From positions 1 through 8,147 of the forward strand of contig CAMLQS010000230.1 in NCBI GenBank assembly GCA_946482165.1: a DNA stretch of 8,147 bases, written 5' to 3'. Source of the DNA: an uncultured Verrucomicrobiota bacterium (GTDB lineage Bacteria; Verrucomicrobiota; Verrucomicrobiae; Opitutales; Opitutaceae). Below, piece by piece: positions 1 through 6,479 of the stretch (position 1 is its first letter; every line of letters begins with the position of its first letter). The notes under the pieces are model-generated. The model was not told where the DNA came from, did not search any database, and worked only from the letters and a program-made list of their open reading frames with translations. Position numbers and translations under genes: made by a program.

Positions 1-836
1 GTGAGCATGATGCCGATGAAGAGCGTGCCGCGGAAGTCGATGCCCTCGGCGGCGACGGCCTCGACGGAGGGCGCGACGATCTCGTTCTCGATGCGGTCGA
101 GGAGGGAGGGGGTGACGACCTCGGCGGGCGAGTAGGTGCCCATGCCGCCGGTGTTGGGACCGGTGTCGCCGTCGCCGACGCGCTTGTGGTCCTGCGAGGT
201 GGGGAGGATCGTGTAGTTTTTACCCGATACGACGACGAGGATGCTGGTTTCCTCGCCGAAGAGGCAGTCCTCGATGAGAACCTGGGAGCCGGCGGAGCCG
301 AATTTGTTGCCCGAGAGCATGTCCATCACGGCGGCCTCGGCCTCCGCGAGGGATTGCGCGACGATCACGCCTTTGCCGGCGGCGAGCCCGTCGGCCTTGA
401 TCACGATCGGGGCGCCGCGCTCCCGAAGATAGGCGAGGGCGGGCTCGACCTCGGTGAAGATGCCGGCGGGGGCGGTGGGGATGCGGTGCTTGAGGAGGAT
501 CTGCTTGGTGAAGACCTTGGATGCCTCGAGGCGGGCGCCGTCGGCGCGGGGGCCGTAGGCGGGAATGTTCTCCCGGGCCAGCGCGTCCACCAAACCGAGC
601 GAAAGGGGAACCTCGGGGCCGACGACGACGAACTGGACGTGTTCGCGTTTGGCCAGGGCGACGAGGCCGGCGACGTCGTCCGCGGCGACCGGGAAGCAGG
701 TGACCTCGGCGGCGATGCCGGCGTTGCCGGGCGCGCAGATGACGCGCGGTCCGGCGGGGGAGGCGAGGAGCGACTGGACGAGGGAGTGTTCGCGGCCGCC
801 GGAGCCGACGACGAGGACGGAGCTGGGGAGAGACAT
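1..836 (-). CDS. purD: Phosphoribosylamine--glycine ligase (GAR synthetase), C-terminus cut by window edge
   Basis: This gene encodes the cytoplasmic ATP-grasp ligase that joins glycine to 5-phosphoribosylamine to give glycinamide ribonucleotide, the second step of purine synthesis. My translation from the ATG at 836 runs 278 codons without a stop to the window edge; the family is about 420-430 residues, so roughly the last third is missing. Seen in order: the N-terminal nucleotide-fold signature GSGGREHSL (residues 11-19), APGNAGI (35-41), VVVGPEVPL (70-78), the ASK motif opening the ATP-grasp part (105-107), [12 protein letters not shown] (146-157), IEDCLFGEE (188-196) and the highly characteristic [19 protein letters not shown] (215-233). 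All match PurD well. No Shine-Dalgarno is visible before the ATG. The LOG-type gene lies 128 bp upstream on the same strand, so the two may be co-transcribed, although a long inverted repeat separates them. Identity is secure. Confidence 0.96.
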   Translation of the reverse strand, partial: MSLPSSVLVVGSGGREHSLVQSLLASPAGPRVICAPGNAGIAAEVTCFPVAADDVAGLVALAKREHVQFVVVGPEVPLSLGLVDALARENIPAYGPRADGARLEASKVFTKQILLKHRIPTAPAGIFTEVEPALAYLRERGAPIVIKADGLAAGKGVIVAQSLAEAEAAVMDMLSGNKFGSAGSQVLIEDCLFGEETSILVVVSGKNYTILPTSQDHKRVGDGDTGPNTGGMGTYSPAEVVTPSLLDRIENEIVAPSVEAVAAEGIDFRGTLFIGIML

Positions 837-862
837 GGTTAAGGCAAAGGCTGAGGGTGGAG

Positions 863-941
863 ACCTGAGACCTGAAAGCAGAAAAGCGGCGAGGCGCGAG
901 ACGAGTCCCGCCACGCGGGGCTGCTCCTTCAGGTCTCAGGT
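863..941. repeat. Inverted repeat built of degenerate heptamers
   Basis: A perfect 14 bp inverted repeat has arms ACCTGAGACCTGAA (863-876) and TTCAGGTCTCAGGT (928-941). The inner bases AGCAG (877-881) and CTGCT (921-925) extend the pairing to 19 bp with a two-base bulge, and one G-T wobble plus two pairs extend it outward to 860/944. Each arm is itself a tandem of 7-base units: GACCTGA twice at 862-875, and NTCAGGT twice at 928-941 with weaker copies continuing to about 955. It lies between the LOG-type gene and purD. No T-run follows on either strand, so it is not a classical terminator. A repetitive intergenic element or an mRNA processing/stabilising hairpin is possible. Confidence 0.7.
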
Positions 942-964
942 TTCAGCGCTTCATCCCTGCCTTT

Positions 965-2887
965 TCAGAGCACCTGGAGCTTTCGGCGGTAGAACTGGAT
1001 GGCCTCGTCGGCGTCGTCGGTGAAGAGGACGTAGTCGAGCATCCAGGCGGGGGCGCGTTTTTCGGCGACCATGCGCTGGAGCTGCTCGCGGAGCGCGGAG
1101 AAGTAGGCGCGGTCGAGAAAGACGTAGGGCACGCGCGGGCGGATGCCGAGCTTGAGGTTGCACATCTCGATGCCGATCTCCTCCAGGGTGCCGACGCCGC
1201 CGACGTTGAAGACGCAAAAGTCGGCGACCTCGAACCACTTTTGGCGGAAGTGGCGGGACGTCTCCTGAAAGGTGTTGAAGAAATCGACGCCGAGCTCGGG
1301 CGGCTGGGCCTCGAGCTCGAGGTAGCAGGCTCCGGTGAGCGCGCCTTGGTCGCGCGCCTGATCGGTGGCGAGCCGCATGACGCCGCCGCCGCCGCCGGTG
1401 AGGACCGCCACGTTCGGGCCCATGAAGCCGGAGAGTTTTTCGATAAGCGCGGAGATGCGCGAGGTTTGCGCGGCGTCGAGACCGACCGCGCTTCCGTAGA
1501 ATGCGAGGATGGTGGATTCCTGGAAACGTTTCACGAGCTCCTCGCGGATGAAGAAGCCGTGGCCCTTCTTGTAGGTGTGGAGGTAGAGGTCGCCGAGCTC
1601 GGGGTTGAACCAGTAGACCTTGATTCCGAGGTTTTCGAGGGTGTCGAGGCGGGCGTGGGCGTTGCTCGAAAGGAAGAAGCCGTGCGTCCGCGAAGGGCGG
1701 CGGAACACGAGGCGCTTGAGCGGGATTTTGCCGAGGCGGGTGAGGAGTTCGGCGTGTTCGAGGAGGTTGGGGAAGTAGTCGATGAGGAGCGTGTCGGCGT
1801 CGTCGGGCGCGGCGTCGAGGGCCTGGATCATCGTGGGATAGCCGGTGGTGCGGCCGACGACGGCCGAGGCGGGTTTCTCGCGCAGCGCGGAGAAGGTGGC
1901 CGAGTCGACCAGCAGGCCGTGGTTGGCCATGGCGCCGGACTGGCCCTTCACGGTGATGTGGGTGCGGGGGCGCGGGGTGCCGGAATCTGGGGCGAGGGGG
2001 TTGGCGTCGATGCAGTGGAAAAGGGCGCGGGTGGCGGTGACGTCCTGTCGGCGGCGGCGCGCCTGGTTGCGGGCGGGGGCGGCGTCGGGCTCGGGGGCGC
2101 GGTAGACGGCGACGGAGACCATGGGATTCACCACGGGGTGTTCGCCGTGGTTGTAGATCTCCAGCATGATGTTCGTGCCGGCGGTTTTCACGGGGTCGAG
2201 CAGGACGGCGCCGGTGTGGATGCCGAAGTTGCCCTCGCCGGGATTGAGCACGACGTAGTGCTCCTTGAGATACATGGAGCAGCTGGTGAGGATGCCGGAA
2301 CGGGGGGCGACGGTGATCGGCGTGGCCTCGTGGCGGATCTGGACCTTGTCGAGGAAACCGCGGCCGGCGTCGCCGAAGACGAGGCGCTCGAAAGCGGGGC
2401 GGGTGAGCCGAGGGTTCAGCGTGTAGGTGATGGGGTGGGGGGTGAGGAAGACCTGGCCGTCGCGGTCGATGCTGATGGTATTGGGGAGCTTGATACGATT
2501 CGTCTGGATCGCGGACCAAATCTGCGTGGAGGTGAGGCGGGCCTCCTTGGGGGCGTGGAAAAGCCGGCCGACGGGCACGCCGGGGCGGAAAAGCTGCTGC
2601 CAGTAGGAGGCGTTGGGAAAGTTGTCGTCGAAGAGGAAAACCTCCGCCTCCAGGAGAAGACGCTTTTTGTCGGCGCGAGGAACGCCGTGGGTGATCGTTT
2701 CGATGCCGATGCGGGCGAGGGTGGAGCGCTCGGTGAAGCGGAGGCCGGGGGCGTGCAAGCGCATGAAATCCCATTCGGCGGGGGTGCGGGGCGAGAAGGC
2801 CAGGGTGAGGACCAGCGCCCGCGAATCTTTGCGGCGCAGCGCGAGAATATGACCGTCGCCGCTGGTCCAAAAGGCATGGGGATTCAT
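965..2887 (-). CDS. LOG / lysine-decarboxylase-like Rossmann-domain protein with long uncharacterised N-terminal region
   Basis: The 640-residue protein ends in a domain of the LOG (cytokinin riboside 5'-monophosphate phosphoribohydrolase) / TIGR00730-like family, about residues 455-640. Visible there are STILAFYGSAVG (458-469) as the first Rossmann strand, TGGGGGVM (497-504) in place of TGGGPGIM, the LELEAQ...FRQKWFEVADFCVF stretch that parallels the family's IELP...F..RK region, and VGGVGTLEE (562-570) in place of PGGxGTxxE. LOG enzymes remove the base from nucleoside monophosphates, but the altered motifs make that activity uncertain here. The first 450 residues match nothing I recognise. 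Residues about 200-265 look beta-rich, 266-310 are Arg/Pro-rich and probably a linker, and 340-450 look alpha/beta. No signal peptide or membrane segment is seen, so it is probably cytosolic. Start: ATG at 2887, without a Shine-Dalgarno. The family of the C-terminal domain is firm; the substrate and overall role are not. Confidence 0.85.
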   Translation of the reverse strand: MNPHAFWTSGDGHILALRRKDSRALVLTLAFSPRTPAEWDFMRLHAPGLRFTERSTLARIGIETITHGVPRADKKRLLLEAEVFLFDDNFPNASYWQQLFRPGVPVGRLFHAPKEARLTSTQIWSAIQTNRIKLPNTISIDRDGQVFLTPHPITYTLNPRLTRPAFERLVFGDAGRGFLDKVQIRHEATPITVAPRSGILTSCSMYLKEHYVVLNPGEGNFGIHTGAVLLDPVKTAGTNIMLEIYNHGEHPVVNPMVSVAVYRAPEPDAAPARNQARRRRQDVTATRALFHCIDANPLAPDSGTPRPRTHITVKGQSGAMANHGLLVDSATFSALREKPASAVVGRTTGYPTMIQALDAAPDDADTLLIDYFPNLLEHAELLTRLGKIPLKRLVFRRPSRTHGFFLSSNAHARLDTLENLGIKVYWFNPELGDLYLHTYKKGHGFFIREELVKRFQESTILAFYGSAVGLDAAQTSRISALIEKLSGFMGPNVAVLTGGGGGVMRLATDQARDQGALTGACYLELEAQPPELGVDFFNTFQETSRHFRQKWFEVADFCVFNVGGVGTLEEIGIEMCNLKLGIRPRVPYVFLDRAYFSALREQLQRMVAEKRAPAWMLDYVLFTDDADEAIQFYRRKLQVL

Positions 2888-3063
2888 CGGGCGATAGGGA
2901 AAGCGGCGAGCGGCGCGGGCTCAAGCGTGCGAAGCGGAAGTATCGAACGGGCGCGAACTATGGGTTTGCCAGCGCGGAGTCGGGGTGCGCAGCGTGGAAC
3001 CTTGTCCGGCTGGCGGGGACTCCCTGTTGGTCACGATAACTCCATTACCCAAACCCGTATCTC
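2888..3063. promoter_or_regulatory. Divergent intergenic region, presumed promoters for the LOG-type gene and the FKBP gene
   Basis: This 176 bp gap separates two genes read outward, so both promoters should lie here. I found no convincing sigma-70 pair. GATAAC at 3035-3040 (plus) and GATACT near 2941-2946 (minus) are partial -10 matches without a good -35 at 16-18 bp. The 20 bases before the plus-strand ATG are C- and A-rich and lack a Shine-Dalgarno. The assignment rests on gene orientation only. Confidence 0.45.
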
Positions 3064-3861
3064 ATGAAATTCGTCCGTATCCTGCAGGCCTCCGCCCTCG
3101 CCGCCGTAGGCGCGCTGTCCTCTGTCAATGCCCTCGCGCAAGATAACAGCGCCCCGGCCGCTCCCGCCGCTCCGGCCGCCGCCGAAGCTCCGAAATACAC
3201 CGACGAGCAGGTCTTCGAGGCCTTCGGGTATCTGGTCGGTCAGCGCATCGGCATTTCCGAGCTGGGTGTTTCCGACGCCGAGAAAGCCGCGGCCATGCGC
3301 GGTCTCGAAGCCGCCTTCGGTGGCGTGAAGGACAAATACTCTCCCGAGACCTTCGGTCCCGAAATCCAGCGCGTGTTGGGCGGCCGTCAGCAGGCCGCGC
3401 AGGCCAAGGCCGCCGAGAAGGCCCAAGGCGAGGCCGCCGCTTATTTCGAGGAGCTGAAGAAGAATCCGGCGGTGAAGTCCACCGACTCGGGCCTCTACTA
3501 TGAGATCGTGACCGAAGGCACCGGCGCGAAGCCGAAGGCCACCGACACCGTCAAGGTCCACTACACCGGCAAGCTCGTGAACGGCACCGTGTTCGACAGC
3601 TCGGTGCAACGCGGCGAGCCCGCCGAGTTCCCGCTCAATGGCGTGATCCCCGGCTGGACCGAGGGTCTCCAGCTCATCGGCGTCGGCGGCAAGGCGAAGC
3701 TCCACATCCCCTCCAAGCTCGGCTATGGCGAGCAGGGCGCCGGCGGCATGATCCCCCCGAACTCGACCCTCGTGTTCGATGTCGAGCTGCTCGAGATCAA
3801 GGCTCCCGAGCCCAAGGCCGAGGCCGTCACCCCGGCGCTCGGAGTGCCGGACGCGAAGTAA
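3064..3861 (+). CDS. Exported FKBP-type peptidyl-prolyl cis-trans isomerase
   Basis: The 265-residue protein is a foldase that catalyses cis-trans isomerisation of Xaa-Pro bonds. Residues 1-25 form a typical Sec signal peptide (Lys2 and Arg5, a hydrophobic core, and ALA before Gln26), so it should act in the periplasm or outside. An Ala/Pro-rich linker (29-43) follows, then a helical, charged segment (about 44-135) resembling the N-terminal domain of Mip/FkpA-type proteins. The C-terminal FKBP domain (about 140-247) has the expected pocket residues: VHYTGKL (165-171), FDSS (177-180), VIPGW (194-198), the LGYGEQGAGG loop (219-228) and IPPNSTLVFDVELLEI (230-245). Nothing essential is missing. 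It is the only plus-strand gene, with a strong terminator 33 bp after its stop, so it is probably monocistronic. No Shine-Dalgarno precedes the ATG. It could be called fkpA-like, but orthology is not certain enough for a symbol. Confidence 0.95.
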   Translation: MKFVRILQASALAAVGALSSVNALAQDNSAPAAPAAPAAAEAPKYTDEQVFEAFGYLVGQRIGISELGVSDAEKAAAMRGLEAAFGGVKDKYSPETFGPEIQRVLGGRQQAAQAKAAEKAQGEAAAYFEELKKNPAVKSTDSGLYYEIVTEGTGAKPKATDTVKVHYTGKLVNGTVFDSSVQRGEPAEFPLNGVIPGWTEGLQLIGVGGKAKLHIPSKLGYGEQGAGGMIPPNSTLVFDVELLEIKAPEPKAEAVTPALGVPDAK

Positions 3862-3893
3862 GCGGCTTTCGCTGCTCCGCTCATCGGATTTTC

Positions 3894-3927
3894 AACCCGG
3901 CTCCGCGTTTGCGGGGCCGGGTTTTTT
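3894..3927 (+). terminator. Rho-independent terminator of the FKBP gene
   Basis: AACCCGGC (3894-3901) pairs with GCCGGGTT (3916-3923). A G-T wobble (3902/3915) and CCGC/GCGG (3903-3906/3911-3914) continue the stem to 13 pairs around a GTTT tetraloop. A run of six T (3922-3927) follows on the plus strand. It begins 33 bp after the FKBP stop codon. On the minus strand no comparable T-run follows, so it should act for the FKBP transcript only. Confidence 0.93.
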
Positions 3928-3953
3928 GCGTCGGGAGGCCTGGGGTAGGGCGC

Positions 3954-4018
3954 GACCGCGGTCCCGCTCCACCCTCGGACATGAGCCGCGCGGACGCGGA
4001 CGCCGGGGACGGCGTCCG
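3954..4018. repeat. GC-rich palindromes between convergent genes
   Basis: Two dyads lie between the FKBP terminator and the end of dxs: the 10 bp palindrome GACCGCGGTC (3954-3963), and an 8 bp stem CGGACGCC/GGCGTCCG (3997-4004/4011-4018) with a six-base loop. Neither is followed by a T-run. The second lies just past the dxs stop and could mark the 3' end of that transcript. The block has the look of a dispersed intergenic repeat, which cannot be confirmed from one copy. No gene is seen in 3862-4030. Confidence 0.5.
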
Positions 4019-4030
4019 TCCTGATTTAAA

Positions 4031-5974
4031 TCACGCCAAGGCGGGGGCCTTGGCGGCCAGGCCGAGGCGGGCGCGGACGCGGGCAAGCATCTGCGCGGGC
4101 GAAAGGCCGTGGGCGGCTCGCAGCTCGGCGACCGAGGAGGCGTGGCCGACGAAGGTATCCGGCCATCCGATACGCTCCACCGGCGTCGAGGAGCCGGCCT
4201 CGGACAGGGTTTCAAGCACCCCGGTGCCGAAACCGCCGGTCGCAACCGCGTCCTCGAGGGTGACGACCAGGCGGGCGTCGGCGGCTTGGGCGAGGAGGAG
4301 TTCGCGGTCGAGGGGCTTGGCGAAGCGCGCGTTCACCACGCCGACCGAGAGGCCGTCTTCGGAGGCGAGTTTTTCCGCGAGGGCGAGGGCGTCGGCGACC
4401 ATGGGGCCGAGCGCCCAGAGTTGCACATCGACTCCGGCGCGGACGACCTCGGCGCGGCCGATGGGGAACGTGGGCGCGGAGGCCACGGGCGCGGGCGAGC
4501 CCGTGGCGGCGCCGCGCGGGTAGCGGATAAAAGCCGGGCCGTCGTGGGTGAGCGCGGTGCGAAGCATGGCGGCGAGCTCGTGCTCGTCCTTGGGCGCCAT
4601 GACGACGGCGCGCGGCACGCAGCGAAGATACGCGACGTCGAAGAGACCGTGGTGCGTGGGGCCGTCGTTGGCGGAGAGTCCGGCGCGGTCCATGCAGAAA
4701 GTCACCGGCAGGTTCTGCAGCGCGACATCGTGAATGATGTTGTCGTAGGCGCGCTGGAGGAAGGTGGAGTAGATGGCGACGACCGGGCGGATGCCCTGGG
4801 TGGCGAGACCGGCGGCGAAGAGGACCGCGTGCTCTTCCGCGATGCCCACGTCGAAGAACTGACGCGGGAGGGCGGCGGCGAGGTGGTTCAGGCCGGTGCC
4901 GGAGGGCATGGCGCCGGTGATGCCGACGACCTTGGGGTTGGCGGTCGCGAGCCGGACGAGTTCGTGCCCGAAGACATCCTGGTAGTTCGGAGGGCTGCCG
5001 GGGGCGCCGCCCTTGGCCTCGCCGGTGACGGGATCAAAGGCGCCGAGGCCGTGGAATTTCTCCGGGTGGGCGCGGGCGGCGTCGAGGCCGCGGCCCTTTT
5101 CCGTGATCACGTGGACGATGATCGGCGTGTCGGTGTCGCGGGCGAACTCGAGGTTCTTGATGAGCTCGTCGAGATTGTGTCCGTCGATCGGGCCGATGTA
5201 GCGGAGGCCGAATTTCTCGAAGAGGGAGGACTCGACGAAGAAGTCCTTGGTCTCGCGCTTCCACCTCATCCAGACCCGGTGCATGTCGTCGCCGCCGGGC
5301 AGGCCGCGGAAGAATTTTTCCAGGTCGTGATGCACCTTGTTGTAGGTGCGGTTGGTGGAGAGCTTGTTGAGGTATTTCGCGATCGCGCCGACGTTGCGCG
5401 CGATGGACCACTCGTTGTCGTTGAGGATGACGACAAGGCGCTTGGTCGAGGAGACGACGTTGTTGAGCGCCTCGAGCGTGATGCCGCAGGTGAAGGCGGC
5501 GTCGCCGCAGAGGGCGACGACATGCTCCTTGGTGCCGGCGAGGTCGCGGGCGACCGCCATGCCGAGGGCGGCGGAGAGGGCGGTGCCGGCGTGGCCGGCG
5601 CCGAAGGCGTCGTGCGGGCTCTCGTCGCGAGCGAGAAAGCCGGAGGCGCCGCCGGTCTGGCGGACTTTCTGGAAAGGCGCGAGGCGGCCGGTGAGCAGTT
5701 TGTGGACGTAGCCCTGGTGGGCGACGTCGAAGACGAATTTGTCGTCCGGCGTGGAGAACACCCGGTGAAGCGCGATGCTCAGCTCCACGACGCCGAGGTT
5801 GGGGCCGACGTGGCCGCCGTTGCGGGCGGTGACCCGGATGAGCTCCTCGCGGATCTCGGCGGCCAGCTGCGGGAGCTGCGTGGCGGAGAGTCCCTTCACG
5901 TCGGCGGGCGAGCGAACGTGGTCGAGGAGACGCGGGACCGGAGCGGTGGCGGAGTGGGCGGCGGAGTCAGGCAC
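4031..5974 (-). CDS. dxs: 1-deoxy-D-xylulose-5-phosphate synthase
   Basis: This thiamine-diphosphate enzyme condenses pyruvate with glyceraldehyde 3-phosphate to give 1-deoxy-D-xylulose 5-phosphate, the entry step of the MEP isoprenoid pathway and a precursor for thiamine and pyridoxal synthesis. At 647 residues it has the usual length. Seen: GHVGPNLGVVEL (54-65) with catalytic His55, FDVAHQGYVHKLLTGR (82-97), GAGHAGTALSAALG (125-138), the cofactor motif GDAA...NDN (157-160 and 185-187), GPIDGHN (261-267), the catalytic-Glu segment VGIAEEHAV (376-384, Glu380), DRAGLSANDGPTHHG (429-443) with Arg430, Asp437 and His441, and a C-terminal transketolase-like domain (about 505-625). The cofactor motif reads GDA instead of the usual GDG; metal-binding Asp158 and Asn185 are kept. 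The start is a GTG at 5974 with no Shine-Dalgarno, placed by the expected N-terminal length. The gene lies 69 bp after xseB on the same strand, probably in one transcript. Confidence 0.97.
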   Translation of the reverse strand: MPDSAAHSATAPVPRLLDHVRSPADVKGLSATQLPQLAAEIREELIRVTARNGGHVGPNLGVVELSIALHRVFSTPDDKFVFDVAHQGYVHKLLTGRLAPFQKVRQTGGASGFLARDESPHDAFGAGHAGTALSAALGMAVARDLAGTKEHVVALCGDAAFTCGITLEALNNVVSSTKRLVVILNDNEWSIARNVGAIAKYLNKLSTNRTYNKVHHDLEKFFRGLPGGDDMHRVWMRWKRETKDFFVESSLFEKFGLRYIGPIDGHNLDELIKNLEFARDTDTPIIVHVITEKGRGLDAARAHPEKFHGLGAFDPVTGEAKGGAPGSPPNYQDVFGHELVRLATANPKVVGITGAMPSGTGLNHLAAALPRQFFDVGIAEEHAVLFAAGLATQGIRPVVAIYSTFLQRAYDNIIHDVALQNLPVTFCMDRAGLSANDGPTHHGLFDVAYLRCVPRAVVMAPKDEHELAAMLRTALTHDGPAFIRYPRGAATGSPAPVASAPTFPIGRAEVVRAGVDVQLWALGPMVADALALAEKLASEDGLSVGVVNARFAKPLDRELLLAQAADARLVVTLEDAVATGGFGTGVLETLSEAGSSTPVERIGWPDTFVGHASSVAELRAAHGLSPAQMLARVRARLGLAAKAPALA

Positions 5975-5976
5975 GG

Positions 5977-6004
5977 AAGGAGCGAGGAGCAGGGAGCTGG
6001 GAGC
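5977..6004. repeat. Four tandem degenerate heptamers just upstream of dxs
   Basis: Plus-strand units AAGGAGC, GAGGAGC, AGGGAGC and TGGGAGC follow each other without spacing (7 x 4 = 28 bp), all ending in GGAGC. Read in the direction of dxs they give a pyrimidine-rich GCTCC tract that ends two bases before the GTG start, where a Shine-Dalgarno would normally be. A related CGGGAGC occurs at about 6019-6025. It may be a short tandem repeat or may affect translation of dxs. Confidence 0.6.
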
Positions 6005-6043
6005 CGGGCGGCGGAGAAAGCGGGAGCGGGGCGCGATGTTTAT

Positions 6044-6325
6044 TTACACGAGGCCCAGATCGGAGCGTTCGCCGGCGGGGAAGGGTGCGGGCGCGAGAGA
6101 GCCGTCCTTCTGGCGCTTCAGCTGCTCGATCTTGAGCTCGGCGGCCTTGAGACGCTGCTCGCAGATGGCCAGCAGGCGGCTGCCTTCCTCGTATTTGGCC
6201 AGGAGTTCCCCGAGGGGCACGTCGCCGGCTTCCATGGCCTCGACGATGGCTTCGAGGCGGTGCATCGCGTCCTCGAAGGAGGCTTCGGGAGTGGCGGCGG
6301 AGGCGGCGTTGGATTTGGAGCCCAC
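6044..6325 (-). CDS. xseB: Exodeoxyribonuclease VII small subunit
   Basis: The 93-residue protein matches XseB, the small subunit that assembles with XseA into exonuclease VII, which degrades single-stranded DNA from both ends in the cytoplasm. The core (about 16-72) is a helical hairpin with the family pattern: SFEDAMHRLEAIVEAMEAGD (16-35), VPLGELLAKYEEGSRLLAIC (36-55), then EQRLKAAELKIEQLKRQ (56-72). The last 20 residues are a variable tail. The start is GTG at 6325. No ATG lies in frame before the upstream stop, so GTG is the only good choice; no Shine-Dalgarno is seen. It lies between glnD and dxs on the same strand; xseA is not in the window. The overlapping 133-residue ORF in another frame is a shadow. 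Confidence 0.92.
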   Translation of the reverse strand: MGSKSNAASAATPEASFEDAMHRLEAIVEAMEAGDVPLGELLAKYEEGSRLLAICEQRLKAAELKIEQLKRQKDGSLAPAPFPAGERSDLGLV

Positions 6326-6380
6326 GGTGAAAACCGGAGAAAGTTGAGCCCGCCAGCGCGGTTTTCAATCCCGGGTTTGG

Positions 6381-6437
6381 GCCGGGGCCCGGCCCCGGCG
6401 GTCGACGCGGGAATGTGACGGGAGCAGGATGCTCCCG
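6381..6437. repeat. Two adjacent GC-rich hairpins in the glnD-xseB gap
   Basis: Two near-perfect short hairpins lie side by side: GCCGGGGC/GCCCCGGC (6381-6388 and 6392-6399, loop CCG) and CGGGAGCA/TGCTCCCG (6419-6426 and 6430-6437, loop GGA). They sit in the 154 bp between the glnD stop and the xseB start (6326-6479), where no gene is seen. Compact stems with three-base loops and no T-run resemble REP/BIME-like intergenic repeats more than terminators. They could still weaken read-through from glnD into xseB-dxs or stabilise the upstream mRNA. Confidence 0.65.
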
Positions 6438-6479
6438 CTACGGTGGTTGCGCGAGCGCGAGGGCGCGGGGGTTTTCCGA

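Noticed and set aside
186..842. Plus-strand open frame of 218 codons
   Set aside because: It is antisense to purD, whose motifs are clear in the minus-strand translation.
863..941. Inverted repeat read as an intrinsic terminator of the LOG-type gene
   Set aside because: The loop region is about 40-50 bases and no T-run follows on the minus strand.
849..955. Heptamer repeats read as a CRISPR array
   Set aside because: Units are 7 bp and contiguous, with no 25-40 bp repeats or unique spacers and no cas genes.
1535..1870. Residues 340-450 of the LOG fusion as a degenerate metallo-beta-lactamase fold
   Set aside because: A TLLIDYFPNLLEH stretch vaguely resembles the LLID strand of that fold, but the HxHxDH metal motif is absent and the likeness is too weak to support a call.
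951..2924. Minus-strand open frame of 657 codons overlapping the LOG-type gene in another frame
   Set aside because: Translation is dominated by Arg, Pro and His without any motif, typical of a shifted frame in GC-rich DNA; the 965-2887 frame has the conserved domain.
1241..3067. Plus-strand open frame of 608 codons opposite the LOG-type gene
   Set aside because: Same low-complexity Gly/Glu/Val composition as other antisense shadows; the minus-strand frame carries recognisable LOG motifs.
4109..6418. Plus-strand open frame of 769 codons opposite dxs and xseB
   Set aside because: It lies antisense to two secure genes, is extremely rich in Gly, Ala, Glu, Val and Asp, and shows no domain. High-GC codon bias in the real genes removes stops from this frame.
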